Shown in pieces: positions 17,246 through 27,666 of a stretch of 64,000 bases of DNA. Where the stretch lies: positions 572,926-636,925 of the forward strand of contig BCIJ01000003.1 of assembly GCA_001599935.1 (NCBI GenBank), in the 5' to 3' direction. The translations under genes and the position numbers were made by a program. The stretch's first letter is position 1. Each line of letters opens with the position of its first letter. The notes under the pieces were generated by a model that had not been told where the DNA came from, searched no databases, and saw only the letters and a list, made by a program, of their open reading frames with translations. Source of the DNA: Holtermannia corniformis (lineage: Eukaryota; Basidiomycota; Tremellomycetes; Holtermanniales).

Positions 17246-17871
17246 GATGCCGACCTGCCAGCGTTGTAGACTGAGACTGAGGTACGTTGGCTGTCAAGAA
17301 GTACGTGCGGGCCGCCGGTGGGACTTCTCACCTCGCTCAACGCGTGTTTCCGTGTATAAGCTTCAAAGGGGGACAAGGCGCACAGGGTCGATCACTGCCT
17401 CGGTGCCGATCGACGTGCGGTGCTGCACAAAAGACGGTGCGAGAGGTCGAACAGAGGAGCAGAAGCGGATGATAGACTGCGATGCAGTAAAGATGACAGC
17501 CTGGGCAGTGCCAGCTAAGCTCGTAGCTGCCGCTCCGCTCCAAGTGAAACCTGAAACACACCGCCATAAGGGGGTTGAGGGCTTTAGACCGAGGGAAGCA
17601 CCGCTGGCGGCGAGCATACCGCTGTTCGGCTGCTCGGATCGTACTCGCTGCATCCGCCCACCTCGAACTCCCGTCGCTGTCAGCGCCTTGTCGAGTGCTC
17701 TGAATGGATGGCGTTCCGTCTTGCTCTCATGCCGCGCCGCCCCGCATCCGAGCTGCATCCGCTGCGGGGGATCGGCCACGTGGATGAACACTGGTGGCAG
17801 TCTGCGGGCCCCAGTCTGCCGCATCCAAGCAGGCGGCGTAGCATAGCTTAGCATCAAGGCAAGGTAGACCG
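17246..17871. other. Intergenic, chitin synthase promoter region
   Basis: 626 bp upstream of the chitin synthase. Long open frames occur on both strands but show biased, uncharacteristic composition and no family match, so I treat them as chance frames. Confidence 0.45.
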
Positions 17872-18192
17872 TCACGGTTCTTTATCAAACTCCTCCTTAC
17901 GATCAAGGTAGAAGTCTAGCAGCCCGGGGAATTGGCAAGACTCTGCGCAAAGTGCTTGAATAGTATCGTCGTAGGTTCTCACACCTTGCATCAGCGTTTC
18001 CCCTATCTCCTTTGGTGTCTTGTGGTAGTGACAGAGCGGCTTTGTACACACAAAGCTGTCAGAGAAGGGCATTGGCTGCGGCTGTGTGGGGGACGTAGGA
18101 GAGAACGTGCTTGGGTTTTCCGTGAGGCGGGCATCCAAGACTCGCTCGAAAGTCGCGAGAGCAGTTAGCACAGGGTCGGGAGGAGTACTCAT
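17872..18192 (-). CDS. Small Cx4C...Cx3C protein, paralogue 1
   Basis: A single-exon frame of 106 residues with no signal peptide. The N-terminal half is Ser/Thr/Pro-rich. The C-terminal half carries CTKPLC, then 27 residues, then LCAESCQFPGLLDFYLDRKEEF. The same architecture is found in the next gene at 19179-19514 (CSKPFC, 28 residues, LCHDSCKYPNLLAYYDQRREYE), so the two are diverged paralogues. The four shared Cys may bind zinc or form disulfides. A TATA-like element lies 37-42 bp upstream of the ATG. I do not recognise the family and propose no function. Confidence 0.65.
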   Translation of the reverse strand: MSTPPDPVLTALATFERVLDARLTENPSTFSPTSPTQPQPMPFSDSFVCTKPLCHYHKTPKEIGETLMQGVRTYDDTIQALCAESCQFPGLLDFYLDRKEEFDKEP

Positions 18193-18681
18193 TGGTTCTT
18201 GGCTCCGGAAAGCTGTGCATTGACTTGCTTTATACCCTCAATGTTGAGATGGAGTCACTTGACGAACCATTCGCACCATTTACACCCGGGCACCGCGCTT
18301 CTGATTGCCCAAACAAATTGAATCGACGCAATCATCGACTGCAGCACTCCTTTCGCGCGGGAGAACTCGGTTTATCCGTGGCAGTGGTTCCTCTGATGTT
18401 GAGAGCACTTCGGATGGAAGGCACGAGTTGAGAATAAGACGGAAGCCAACGCTGAAAGGTGAAACGCCCCTGCGCCACGGCGCACAGCAGACACCACGCC
18501 TCGCTCATCTTGCAGCAAGGAGCTGTTGCTGTTCGTCGTTGAAGAGTGTCTCATCGCGAGTATCGAAACTCGACGGAGTGGCTCGCGAGATGACGGCAAG
18601 CAAGCTCAGATAGACACGAGCAATGAGGCAGTGTTGGATTACGCCACTCAGCCAGCCATCAGGGCGGACGACGCGGCGGGC
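18193..18681. other. Intergenic between paralogue 1 and repeat copy 2
   Basis: 489 bp that hold the TATA-like box near 18230. No gene is recognised; the short frames on both strands are not consistent with coding. Confidence 0.4.
18229..18235 (-). promoter_or_regulatory. TATA-like element of small Cys-motif gene
   Basis: The minus strand reads ggTATAAAgc about 40 bp upstream of the ATG at 18192. This would give a very short 5' UTR. Most conserved genes of the window show no such box. Confidence 0.4.
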
Positions 18682-18892
18682 GACGCCGCATCTGGCGAAC
18701 ACTACATCCGGCGCGGATGTAGCCAAGACAAGTCTGGCGCGCAGAGGATGTAGGCAAGGCGCCGAGGATGCGACGCATCCGGCGAGGATACTGCATCCGG
18801 CGAGACATCAGGGACGTCAGAGTTGTAGGCGAAAGCCTACAAAGAAGCGCCGTAGCGAGCGAGATGCATCACGGTTCTTCCCCAATCTAACA
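18682..18892. repeat. GC-rich fold-back dispersed repeat, copy 2
   Basis: Second copy of the element at 1-224, in the same orientation and about 18.7 kb away. It lacks the nine-base segment near position 110 of copy 1 and has gtaggc-gaaa-gcctac instead of gtaggc-gaa-gcctac. The right end, ...ttccccaatctaaca, matches copy 1 up to the point where copy 1 meets the carboxylesterase. The element sits between the two paralogous small Cys-motif genes. Confidence 0.85.
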
Positions 18893-19178
18893 GGCAGCGC
18901 GGATAATGTGTGTTGCATATGTTAGCTAGGTTACATACCCATCGCTCAACCGATTTAGTTTCGCATACCAGTTGCGTTCTGGTTCACCATCGCTGAGGGA
19001 TTACTCACGCAATCGAGAAGCTTGCGCGGCTACCCGCAGCGACTTCGAGAGCAACGCCGTCGCAAACCCGTCTCCGTGAAGCATAGCTTTTTAAGTATTA
19101 CTGGCTGGGGCGTGCATGATGTAACATGCTACGTAGAGATTCGTAACGAGACACAGTGCCCCACTCCTCGACGGCAAC

Positions 19179-19514
19179 CTACATAGCAATGCCTTGCTGC
19201 GCATCGTACTCGTACTCCCTTCGCTGGTCGTAGTACGCCAACAAATTTGGGTACTTGCACGAGTCATGGCACAGGTTCCACATCATGTTCTCAATCGATG
19301 AGTCGGCGAGCCTGGTCAGGTTAGCTTTTAACTCAGATTCAGGTCTACATTCAGAACAGAATGGCTTCGAGCACTTGACGGGGTTGTTGATAATCGTCTT
19401 AGGGAGTGCTTTGGGCCAGGTTCCCGTGATCCCCGGCGTCCAAGCTTCATACTGTGCCGCGTACAAAGTGTACTGAATGGTGCACATCGTTGCTCGGTCT
19501 GCGTCTGTGGCCAT
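19179..19514 (-). CDS. Small Cx4C...Cx3C protein, paralogue 2
   Basis: A single-exon frame of 111 residues. The N-terminal part (MATDADRATMCTIQYTLYAA) differs from paralogue 1. The C-terminal module is shared: CSKPFC, a 28-residue spacer with one extra Cys, then LCHDSCKYPNLLAYYDQRREYEY. There is no signal peptide or membrane segment. The order Cx4C, spacer, LCx3C, [FY]PxLLx[FY]Y and charged tail defines a small family within the window. Function unknown. It may be a lineage-restricted gene that arose by tandem duplication with 17872-18192. Confidence 0.65.
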   Translation of the reverse strand: MATDADRATMCTIQYTLYAAQYEAWTPGITGTWPKALPKTIINNPVKCSKPFCSECRPESELKANLTRLADSSIENMMWNLCHDSCKYPNLLAYYDQRREYEYDAQQGIAM

Positions 19515-20531
19515 GGTCGTTGAGTGGGTCGTCTTGGTCTTGCATGAGGGTCACGGCGAAGGCTATGCTGGCACCCTACAACAGAGCTGGTGATTGATTA
19601 CCTTTGACCCCAATTTACGCTTCCGCCCTGACCCCAATAGGCGCTTATGCCGCTTGTTGTACGCGATGTAGTCAGAGAACCACGGACGTCGGGGATGTCC
19701 GGCCACGGATCGCTTGTCTGCAGCCCCTCCGTTTCGTCCCCGTTGTGACATATCACTAGGTGAGTAGATCTGCAAACTACCGCGCACATGAGCCGTGCTA
19801 TACCTTTCTCCCCAAATAGTGAAAGGACTACTGCAAGGGCGGTAGTGAGTCGATAGCGAGGACTGGCTCGTCCTAATTCTGCTCGTTCCAACACTGTGGG
19901 AGGCCCACCGTATTCGTTACGGGCGAGCTTGCTGTAACAAAGCATCACAGCTGTCGGCTTGAGGTGCTGGCTCGATTCATTCGAAACCGCCAAACAGAGT
20001 CTATGCAGGGACGAGAGGTGCTGACAAGCCTTCTGCCGCGGCAAAGGCTCAGCGTTGCGTCAGGCCTGTAGCAGGTTTCACGATAGAGCAGACTATGGTA
20101 CCATTTATAGAGAATTGCTCATCACACGAGAAGTACTTGGCAGACGATGCACACCGACGCCAGCTGTCACATACACCCAAATGCGAGCGCACGACTCAGC
20201 AAGGCCCGTCAACATCGCATTGCAGTCTCTCTGGTTCATTGATCCGCGGCACAGCCTGTCTGCACCCGAGCACGAAGACTGGTCTGCCACCGCCTACAGT
20301 CCCAACCCCGGCGGTGCAGCCAGCCCAGTCTGGCAACGGGTTGTTATCCTTCTCCCTGATCTGCACCGCCACCGACCGATGGGGGGTTCGGCCGCTATCG
20401 TAATCCCGGTTCGCCTCCCGGTCAAGGGGGGTTAGCCGCGTCCCCTGGCTCTGGCCGTCAATCCAGCCTCTCGCACCCTCCTTTCCCCTCTTGCGCCGAC
20501 TGACGCTCTCTCGACCGCTTACGACCCTATC
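19515..20531. other. Intergenic, 1 kb before RHO1
   Basis: No gene recognised. A direct repeat of gaccccaat occurs near 19605-19640. A catttatagag sequence near 20103 could be a TATA box, but it lies over 400 bp from the RHO1 start. The long frames on both strands look random. Confidence 0.4.
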
Positions 20532-21732
20532 ATGAGTGACTTTGTGAGTGTTTCCCAACCCCGCATAGAGGTAGCGTACTGATGCAGGGTGAACGATAGC
20601 AAATCCGCCGGAAACTGGTGCGTGCCCTAGTGTTTGTGCGATGCGCCGGACACGCGGGACTGATGCGGCTTAGGTCATTGTCGGCGATGGTGCGGCCGGC
20701 AAGACGTGTCTGTTGATTGTGTTTTCAAAGGGCATGTTCCCCGAGGTGCGTACGACTGGTCGGGGCTTGTGCGTGCGCGCGCTCGGGCCGCGGTGGGTGG
20801 CAACCGGGGCGGCGCATCGCGTCCTGTTTGTACTTTGCAACTTGAGCTCGCCCGAGCGTTGCTCGCCGCTTGTGACTCGTACGATACACCGGCTGATTGT
20901 GTTATGCCTATGTTTGCTTCACCCCCATCACACGCCCGTTTCCCACCCTTGTCGTCATCTGAAACACGCCGGCTCCCGCCCCGCCCCCCCAACAGGTCTA
21001 CGTCCCGACCGTGTTTGAAAACTATGTGGCCGATGTCGAGGTGGATGGCAAGAAGGTCGAGTTGGCGCTCTGGGATACGGCCGGTCAGGAAGACTACGAG
21101 TGCGTTGGATGTTCAAGCACCGTCCGACATGGAGCTGATCGCTTCACGCGCAGCCGTCTCCGACCGCTCTCGTACCCCGACTCGCACGTCATCCTCATCT
21201 GCTACGCTGTCGACTCGCCCGACTCGCTCGACAACGTGCAGGAGAAGGTGCGTACACTGCCCATCCAACGAACTTGGCTAATGCTTTATCGTCAGTGGAT
21301 TTCCGAAGTCCTCCACTTCTGCAGCGGTTTGCCCATCATCCTTGTCGCGTGCAAGATGGACTTGAGGAACGACCCCAAGACGATTGAAGAGCTGAGGAAG
21401 ACGAGCCAGAAGCCGGTGCAGAAGCCCGAGGTGGGTATTGGATCGAGACTGGTTGCCACTCGGCAATTGCAAAGCTTGTCTACCATACCCCTTGCCAAGT
21501 GCTGACACGCTCAGGGTATCGCTGTCGCGCAAAAGATTGGCGCTCAGGGCTACGTCGAGTGCAGTGCCAAGACGGGCGAGGGCGTCAGGGAGGTGTTCCA
21601 GACTGCGACGCGGAAGGCGTTGACTGTGCGTTGGCGTGCCCATCTAACAATACCCTCTGCTCACTCGCGATCTAGGTCAACTCGAAGAATGGCCGCCGCG
21701 GCGAAAAGCACAAGAAGTGCATCGTCCTCTAA
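20532..21732 (+). CDS. RHO1: Rho-family GTPase (Rho1 type)
   Basis: Exon 1 (20532-20543) codes MSDF, exon 2 is an 18-nt microexon (20600-20617) coding QIRRKL, and exon 3 starts at 20674 with [14 protein letters not shown], the P-loop. Later exons give the effector loop [52 protein letters not shown], a KMDL (TKxD-like) guanine-binding segment and ECSAKTGEG. It ends in a basic stretch and the CAAX box CIVL, predicting geranylgeranylation. At about 190 residues it is full length. Rho1 drives beta-glucan synthase, Pkc1 and formins at growth sites. The segment between the P-loop and DTAG is nearly identical to fungal Rho1, so the assignment over other Rho types is good. Confidence 0.92.
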
Positions 21733-22181
21733 GCCGAGCGCCCGTGTTTGCGTTAGCGTAGCGTCCCGTCCTTGCTATTGTGGTTGCGTCCCCTTTACCC
21801 TTTAACTGTGCGTGCTCTGTGCGCCCGTGCGCCGGGTCGCGCACTGCCCTTGTTCCCGTTTGCCGGTGATGATGCGTGATGTACATGTGTAAGCGTTGGC
21901 GCTGTCGATCCGTGGCGGTGGGGGTTAAGTGGATTACCGCTTGCGGCGTTAACTCGGTCCTTTTCCCGCTCGCGCGCTGTTGACCCCCTGGACGCTCCCC
22001 CTCAGTAGCACACCGCACGCTCAGAGCCAGCGCGCACAGAGCATTGCCCAGGCCACCACCACTGATCCGCCTCTCACCACAGCTCCCGCTCACCCCAGCG
22101 CATAGAGTATAGACAGAGCCAAGACGTCGAGCCCGTCATCCACTCCACCCTTTCACCCCCGCGCCCCGAGCGCTCAACAAC
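21733..22181. other. Intergenic between RHO1 and PP2A
   Basis: 449 bp holding the RHO1 3' UTR and the PP2A promoter and 5' UTR. The part just before the PP2A start is C-rich and pyrimidine-biased. No gene seen. Confidence 0.45.
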
Positions 22182-23624
22182 ATGTCGTCACAGACCGTGT
22201 CAGAGGACCCGGATCAGTGGATTGCGCAGCTCATGCAGTGCAAGCCGCTCTCAGAGGCAGAGGTCAAGAAGCTGTGTGACAAGGTAGGTCGTTGACGGTC
22301 GCGTTGACCGACGGTTGTTGGGTTCGGGCGGAGGCGATTGCAAGGGTCGTCAAAGGAATCCCAGGTGCCGTGCGGACAGTGTCACTTGGCTGGCGTCAAG
22401 CAGCTGTCCGCCTTGTTCGTGTGGCACCGCAGCGATTGCACTCAAGATGGCCGGCTGAATGCAGAATACGATGCTGACACGTCCCCTTTCTCCACAGGCT
22501 CGGGAAGTGTTGATGGAGGAATCCAACGTACAACCGGTACGATGCCCCGTCACCGTCTGCGGTGACATCCACGGTCAATTCGTAAGTCGTTCACGATCTC
22601 GATCACCCTGCTGCGCTCTAACACGGCCAGCACGATCTCTCAGAGCTCTTCCGGATCGGCGGCAACTCGCCCGACACAAACTACCTGTTCATGGGCGACT
22701 ATGTCGATCGCGGTTACTACTCGGTCGAGACGGTCACGCTCCTCGTCGCGCTCAAGCTCCGATACCGCGATCGCGTCACCATCCTGCGCGGCAACCACGA
22801 GTCGAGGCAGATCACCCAAGTCTATGGCTTCTACGACGAGTGCCTGCGCAAGTATGGCAACGCCAACGTGTGGAAGTTTTTCACCGACTTGTTCGACTAC
22901 CTCCCGCTCACGGCGCTGATTGACAACCAAGTGGGTTGGCTGGTGCAGTGCATGGTGTCTGCCGGCATGTTGACGTGGCTAGATCTTCTGCCTTCACGGC
23001 GGTCTCTCGCCGTCCATTGACACTCTGGACCATATCCGCTCGATCGACCGCATCCAAGAGGTCCCGCACGAGGGCCCAATGTGTGACTTGCTCTGGTCGG
23101 ATCCCGACGATCGCTGCGGCTGGGGCATCAGTCCTCGCGGAGCCGGCTACACTTTTGGCCAGGACATCTCGGAAGCGTTCAGTCAGTCGTCGCAGGCTAT
23201 CCTGCCCGAACCGAATGCTAACGCATCTGCAGATCACAACAATGGCTTGACGCTCGTCGCGCGCGCTCATCAGCTCGTCATGGAAGGTTACTCGTACGTC
23301 CCTCCCTTCCCGTCCCTGTTCTTCGCTGAAACATCTGCTTGACAGGTGGTCCCAAGAGCGCAACGTGGTCACAATCTTCTCGGCTCCAAACTACTGCTAC
23401 CGCTGCGGGAACCAGGCTGCGATCCTAGAGGTAGACGACTCGCTCAAGTATACATTGTCAGTCGTTGCGAGCGACGGTATAAATGACTAGGGCTGATGTG
23501 GTGACAGCTTGCAATTCGACCCTGCGCCTCGGGCGGGCGAGCCGCTTGTCTCGCGCCGGCCTCCAGACTATGTGAGTCTCGTTTTGCTTTCACGTCGTCG
23601 CGCTGACAGTCCCAGTTCCTGTAA
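22182..23624 (+). CDS. Protein phosphatase 2A catalytic subunit
   Basis: The spliced protein of about 310 residues follows PP2A-C closely: [110 protein letters not shown] and the C-terminal PDYFL. The metal-ligand motifs GDxHG, GDxVDRG and GNHE are all intact. The last intron falls between Tyr and Phe-Leu-stop, so the terminal coding exon is only 9 nt (23616-23624). The terminal Leu is the residue that is carboxymethylated in the family to control B-subunit binding. It is an essential Ser/Thr phosphatase of cytosol and nucleus. It corresponds to yeast PPH21/PPH22. Confidence 0.95.
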
Positions 23625-23948
23625 GCAAACGAACCGCCACGCCTCCGCTGTATTCTGCCGTCCGTCATCAGAGAGAGAAGAGAGAAAGAGAGACTTTTGT
23701 TGGCTTTTGTGCGGTGCAGAGGTAGTGAAATGAATCACGATCAGCTGCTATCGGAGTCGCGCTGCTGACGAAAGTCATCTGTTCGTGCGGTTGCACAGGG
23801 CCGAGTCGGCTGCGTCCAGCGTAGCTTGGCAGTGACGCCTGTTCACCTGTAGTGACTTGGGCTGCTGAACCTTGCCACTCAACGGATCGCTCAAGTGCCA
23901 CAACCACACCGAGCTGGCAGATTAATCATCCATTTCAGCCTGCGCCCG
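23625..23948. other. Convergent intergenic with GA tract
   Basis: 324 bp between the 3' ends of PP2A and the rhodanese gene. It contains an imperfect GA-rich microsatellite at about 23670-23693. No gene seen. Confidence 0.5.
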
Positions 23949-24603
23949 CTAATCGTCATCCTGCTGGTTGGCACTCTCGCGCTTGGACCAGTCCAACCAG
24001 CTGCCCTCATAGTTGCGCACATTCACGTAGCCGCGCTCACCGGCCCACTCGCTCGCCGAAGCTGAACGACGACCGGACCGGCAGAAGAAGATGATGTTCT
24101 GCGACGGGCTGGGCTTTGGGAATGCAAAGTTCTGTGCGGCGGGGTCAGCTGGCTTTCACTGCGCTGGAGGGCACGAAAGACTTACCTTTTGGAAATCCCC
24201 AGGGTTGTAGTTTGCATCGAGCGCTTCACGGAGTGAGGAGAGTGGGAGGGAGACGGCGGATGGGATCGAACCGAGAGCGACTTCGTCGGGTTCACGGACG
24301 TCGATCAGGAGAATGTCCTGGTTGCGTCAGCTGCACTGCAATCACATACTCAGCACCAGCACGCACATCCGTCGGCTGCCTCGTCAACGGCTTGACTTCA
24401 TCATACGTCACGATCGGACCCTTGTCAGCCCAAGCGCTACGAGCGGCCGTCGACTTGAAGCGGAGACCACTCGCAGCGGGGGCGGCGGCAGGCTGGACCT
24501 GGACCTTTGCGAACGCAAGCGGGACGGGACGCGCCATGGGACGAGCGGCGATGAGGGTCATTGAACGGCGTGTGAGGCTGCACAGTGCGCGTGGAGAGGA
24601 CAT
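23949..24603 (-). CDS. Mitochondrial rhodanese-domain sulfurtransferase
   Basis: The start at 24603 gives an Arg/Ser/Ala-rich presequence (MSSPRALCSLTRRSMTLIAARP) without acidic residues, typical of mitochondrial import. A single rhodanese domain follows: ILLIDVREPDEVALGSIPSAV, then LPLSSLREAL, and the active-site loop FFCRSGRRSA with the catalytic Cys, then GYVNVRNYEGSWLDW at the C-terminus. It is about 190 residues with two introns. It resembles the fungal single-domain proteins RDL1/RDL2 (thiosulfate sulfurtransferases). The natural sulfur acceptor is not evident. It is divergent from RAD30 with 207 bp between the starts. Confidence 0.85.
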
Positions 24604-24810
24604 TGCAGTGTGGATCGTTTACTGCTGAGTTTGCTTTGGTTCAAGCGGAGCGGCGGGAAGTGAAAGACGGGGATCACGAGCACGTAATGAGCTCCAAGAT
24701 GCGGAATTCCATAATCGGATATCCGGCCCCCGACGGACATCCGAAAAAGCGATTGTTGCGGGCATGGTGGTTGACGGCTGCAAGTGAACGCAGTTGAGCG
24801 TGTCAGGAGC
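24604..24810. promoter_or_regulatory. Bidirectional promoter region, rhodanese/RAD30
   Basis: 207 bp separate the divergent start codons at 24603 (minus) and 24811 (plus), so both core promoters must lie here or overlap the genes. No TATA box is obvious. Confidence 0.45.
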
Positions 24811-27445
24811 ATGGCGCAGCCCGTAGCGGGGCCATCGAGGTATAAGCTGAGATCGGATCAGCCGGCGCCACGGACGGTCGCGACGTATCGGTGCGTGCCG
24901 ACTGGAGTGTTGGAACCGTGTTCTCATAGAACCGCAGGCACTTGCTGAGCTCACAAGCTCTCACACCAACGTGCGTTCTGACAGGACCGTTGGGTGATAG
25001 ATCTCATGACTGATATACGAATAGAAACCCTCTCAGGGTCATTGCGCACTGCGACATCGACGCCGCCTATGCCCAATTCGAGCAAAAGCGCCTCGGGATC
25101 GCAGACGATGTCCCGCTAGCCGTACTGCAATGGGAGGGTCTTGTTGCTGTAAACTACCCGGCGAGACGCTATGGTATCACGCGATTCGGTAGTGTGCGTT
25201 GGGAAGCACACCGCTGAGCCCAGCTGACGATCGCACTAGCTTGAAGAGGCCAAGAAGAAGTGTCCGGGTCTGGTGTTGGTCCACGTCGCGACGTACAAGG
25301 AGGGCACGGCCGAAGCTGGCTATTGGGATCAAGTCGATTCCAAGACGCACAAGGTGAGATCCTGTGGGTGATCGAGACTCGGGCTGAGGCTGCTTAGGTG
25401 TCCTTGGACCCGTATCGACGTGAAAGCCAGAAGATCATCAAGATTTTCAAAGAGCTGGTGACAGTGGGTGAAGTCGGTCAGTCACGCCAGAATGACCGTC
25501 TGACTCGTGCTGATGATCAGCAGAGAAAGCATCCATCGACGAAGCGTTCCTCGACCTTACCAGCATGGCGCACGCACGCCTCCTCTCCCTCTTTCCGCAC
25601 CTCGCAACCCTACCCGCAGACGGCACGACGACGCTCGACTCTCCGCTCCCACCAGCACCGCCCATAGACTGGCGTAAAGCAGGCAACGTGTTCCCGATCC
25701 ATGGTGAAAAGAAGCACACACCTACAGATCCTGACGGCGACGCTTCCAATGCCGAAGCGGTACGAGTGGAGGACACGAACAGCGATGATGAAGAAGAGGG
25801 TGCGCGGGACAGGGCGAGGGAGGAATCCGAGGCCTGCTGGGAGGATTGGACGTTGTGTCTTGGTGCCGAGATCATGGCGGAGATCAGGGGTGCTATCAGG
25901 CAACGATTGGGCTATACGTGCTCTGCGGTGAGTTGGCGTCGTATAAGGCCAGTGCGATGCTGATCGTCTCAGGGCGTTGCACACAACAAGGTGCTGTCAA
26001 AGCTGTGCTCGGCGTGGAAGAAGCCGAATAACCAGGTGGGCGATCCAAGCGGTACAACGGTCTTCATGCTACTGACAGTCATTGTGCAGACCGTCCTCCG
26101 GCAATCGGCCGTCGCCGCGTTCCTCCGCCCCATGGACTTTACCGATGTGCGTCATCTTCACGAACTTGTCAGAGGGTACGAACTGACAACACGAATCAGA
26201 TCCGCTTCTTGGGAGGCAAGCTTGGTAAAGCGATTGCGACGGAATACGGCGCAACCACGGTTGGTGACATGCTGTGAGCACTTACTCGAACATTAATGGG
26301 AAGAAGATGAAGCTGATGTGTCTCAGCACCGTCCCGCTCGATGAGATGCAGAAAAAGTTTGGCGAGGAAAGTATCTGGGTTTGGAACATCTTGCGGGTGA
26401 GTGTCTATTTCATTTATCGTGTCATCGCTGACACTATCATCAGGGAGTCGACCATACTGAAGGTGAATCGCGCGAGGTGCACCACATCTAGACTGACATC
26501 GCCCAGTCAAAGAGAAGCTAGCGACCAAGTCGATGTTAGCGTCCAAGAACGTTCAACCATCGATCACGACGCCGCAGCAGGGCTATCATTGGCTCTCTGT
26601 GCTTGGTGGTGAGCTCAACGTGAGGCTCAGAGAGGCAAGAGAGGTCGCGCCGGGTTTGTGGCCAAAGACGCTCGTAGTCAGCGTCAGGCAGGGTGCGTCC
26701 AGTTGTGTCCGTGAGTGTGTCGTCGTTGATGTGTCGCTTGATAGGCTTCGAAGCGCCGCGCTCGCGTCAGGCTCCATTCCCATACAACCGTAATCTGTCG
26801 ACGGAGTACATTGTCAAGATCGCAAAGAGGATCTGGGACGAATTGACGCAACCGCTTGCGCGAGGCATGAAACTGCACAACGTGAGTTGCTGTGCCTTGG
26901 GCCACTTGGCTGTGCGCAAGTGCTGATGCGACCGGCGGTAGATTGCGATTGGGTTTCACGGCCTCGAACGCCTCGAGGCAGGTCAGAAGAATATCGAAGG
27001 ATTCTTTGCGGCTGCGTCGGCGGGTGAAGGCGTCAAGCGCTCGCGTACGGCGTCGCCGGCTTCGACGTCGATCGAGGACAATCAAGACGTCAAGCCTCAG
27101 CTCAAGAAATTGCGTTCAGACTTGTCCCGAGATGTGGACGACACCGAAGTTGTCGAGGTATCCGAACTGGCTCCGCCATCCGAGCCACCTCGGCCGACGA
27201 GCTGGAAATGCCCGCGGTGCAGTCATCGAATACCTCGACTCCCCGCCGACTCTATCTCAGAGGAGGATCTGTTAGTCTTCAACGAGCAGAAGCAAGAGCA
27301 TGAAGACTTTCATTACGCCAAAGACCTACAGGAGGGCCGGGATCCGGAGGCGGCCAAGCGCGTGGCGGAGGTCGGTGGCAAGAGGAAGAAGAAAGTGGAA
27401 GGGATCAAGGCTTTCTTCGGACCCAAGGCGGGTTTGCGCAAGTGA
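24811..27445 (+). CDS. RAD30: DNA polymerase eta (Y-family translesion polymerase)
   Basis: The start at 24811 reads MAQPVAGPSRYKLRSDQ...TYR|HLLSSQALTPT|VIAHCDIDAAYAQFE across two introns, and HLLSSQAL before the first catalytic Asp motif is typical of fungal Pol eta. Catalytic acids are intact (CDID and SIDEAFLDL). Palm, finger and little-finger segments follow, including LGYTCSAGVAHNKVLSKL, FLGGKLGKAIA and LSTEYIVKIAKRIW. A UBZ zinc finger is visible: CPRC...EHEDFHYAKDL. There is a canonical PIP box QKNIEGFF before the UBZ and a second PIP-like VEGIKAFFGPK near the C-terminus. It copies UV-damaged DNA and is recruited by ubiquitinated PCNA in the nucleus. Confidence 0.92.
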
Positions 27446-27666
27446 AGTGGGTGCTTACCATGTGTAGCATAGAGTGACAGAGTGACAGATACGAGTTGTA
27501 CAGTTGTGCTTGTAAAGTGCAGGCGAGACTGCTTTCCCACGGTGGGTTTAGATGTTTGTTGACATTTCCCTATGTGCATGGTGGTGTTTCTTATCGACCA
27601 GCTTGGACAAAGTACAGCAGCGATCCCATAAGCTACGAGAAAAGCAGCTAGAGCACAGAAGCCGCC

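Noticed and set aside
19598..20044. 148-codon minus-strand ORF before RHO1
   Set aside because: No domain, no signal, no splice context, and a composition like intergenic sequence.
24255..24275. Minus-strand ggttcgatccc resembling a tRNA B box
   Set aside because: It lies inside the rhodanese coding sequence (codons for GSIPS) and no A box or cloverleaf is present at the right distance.
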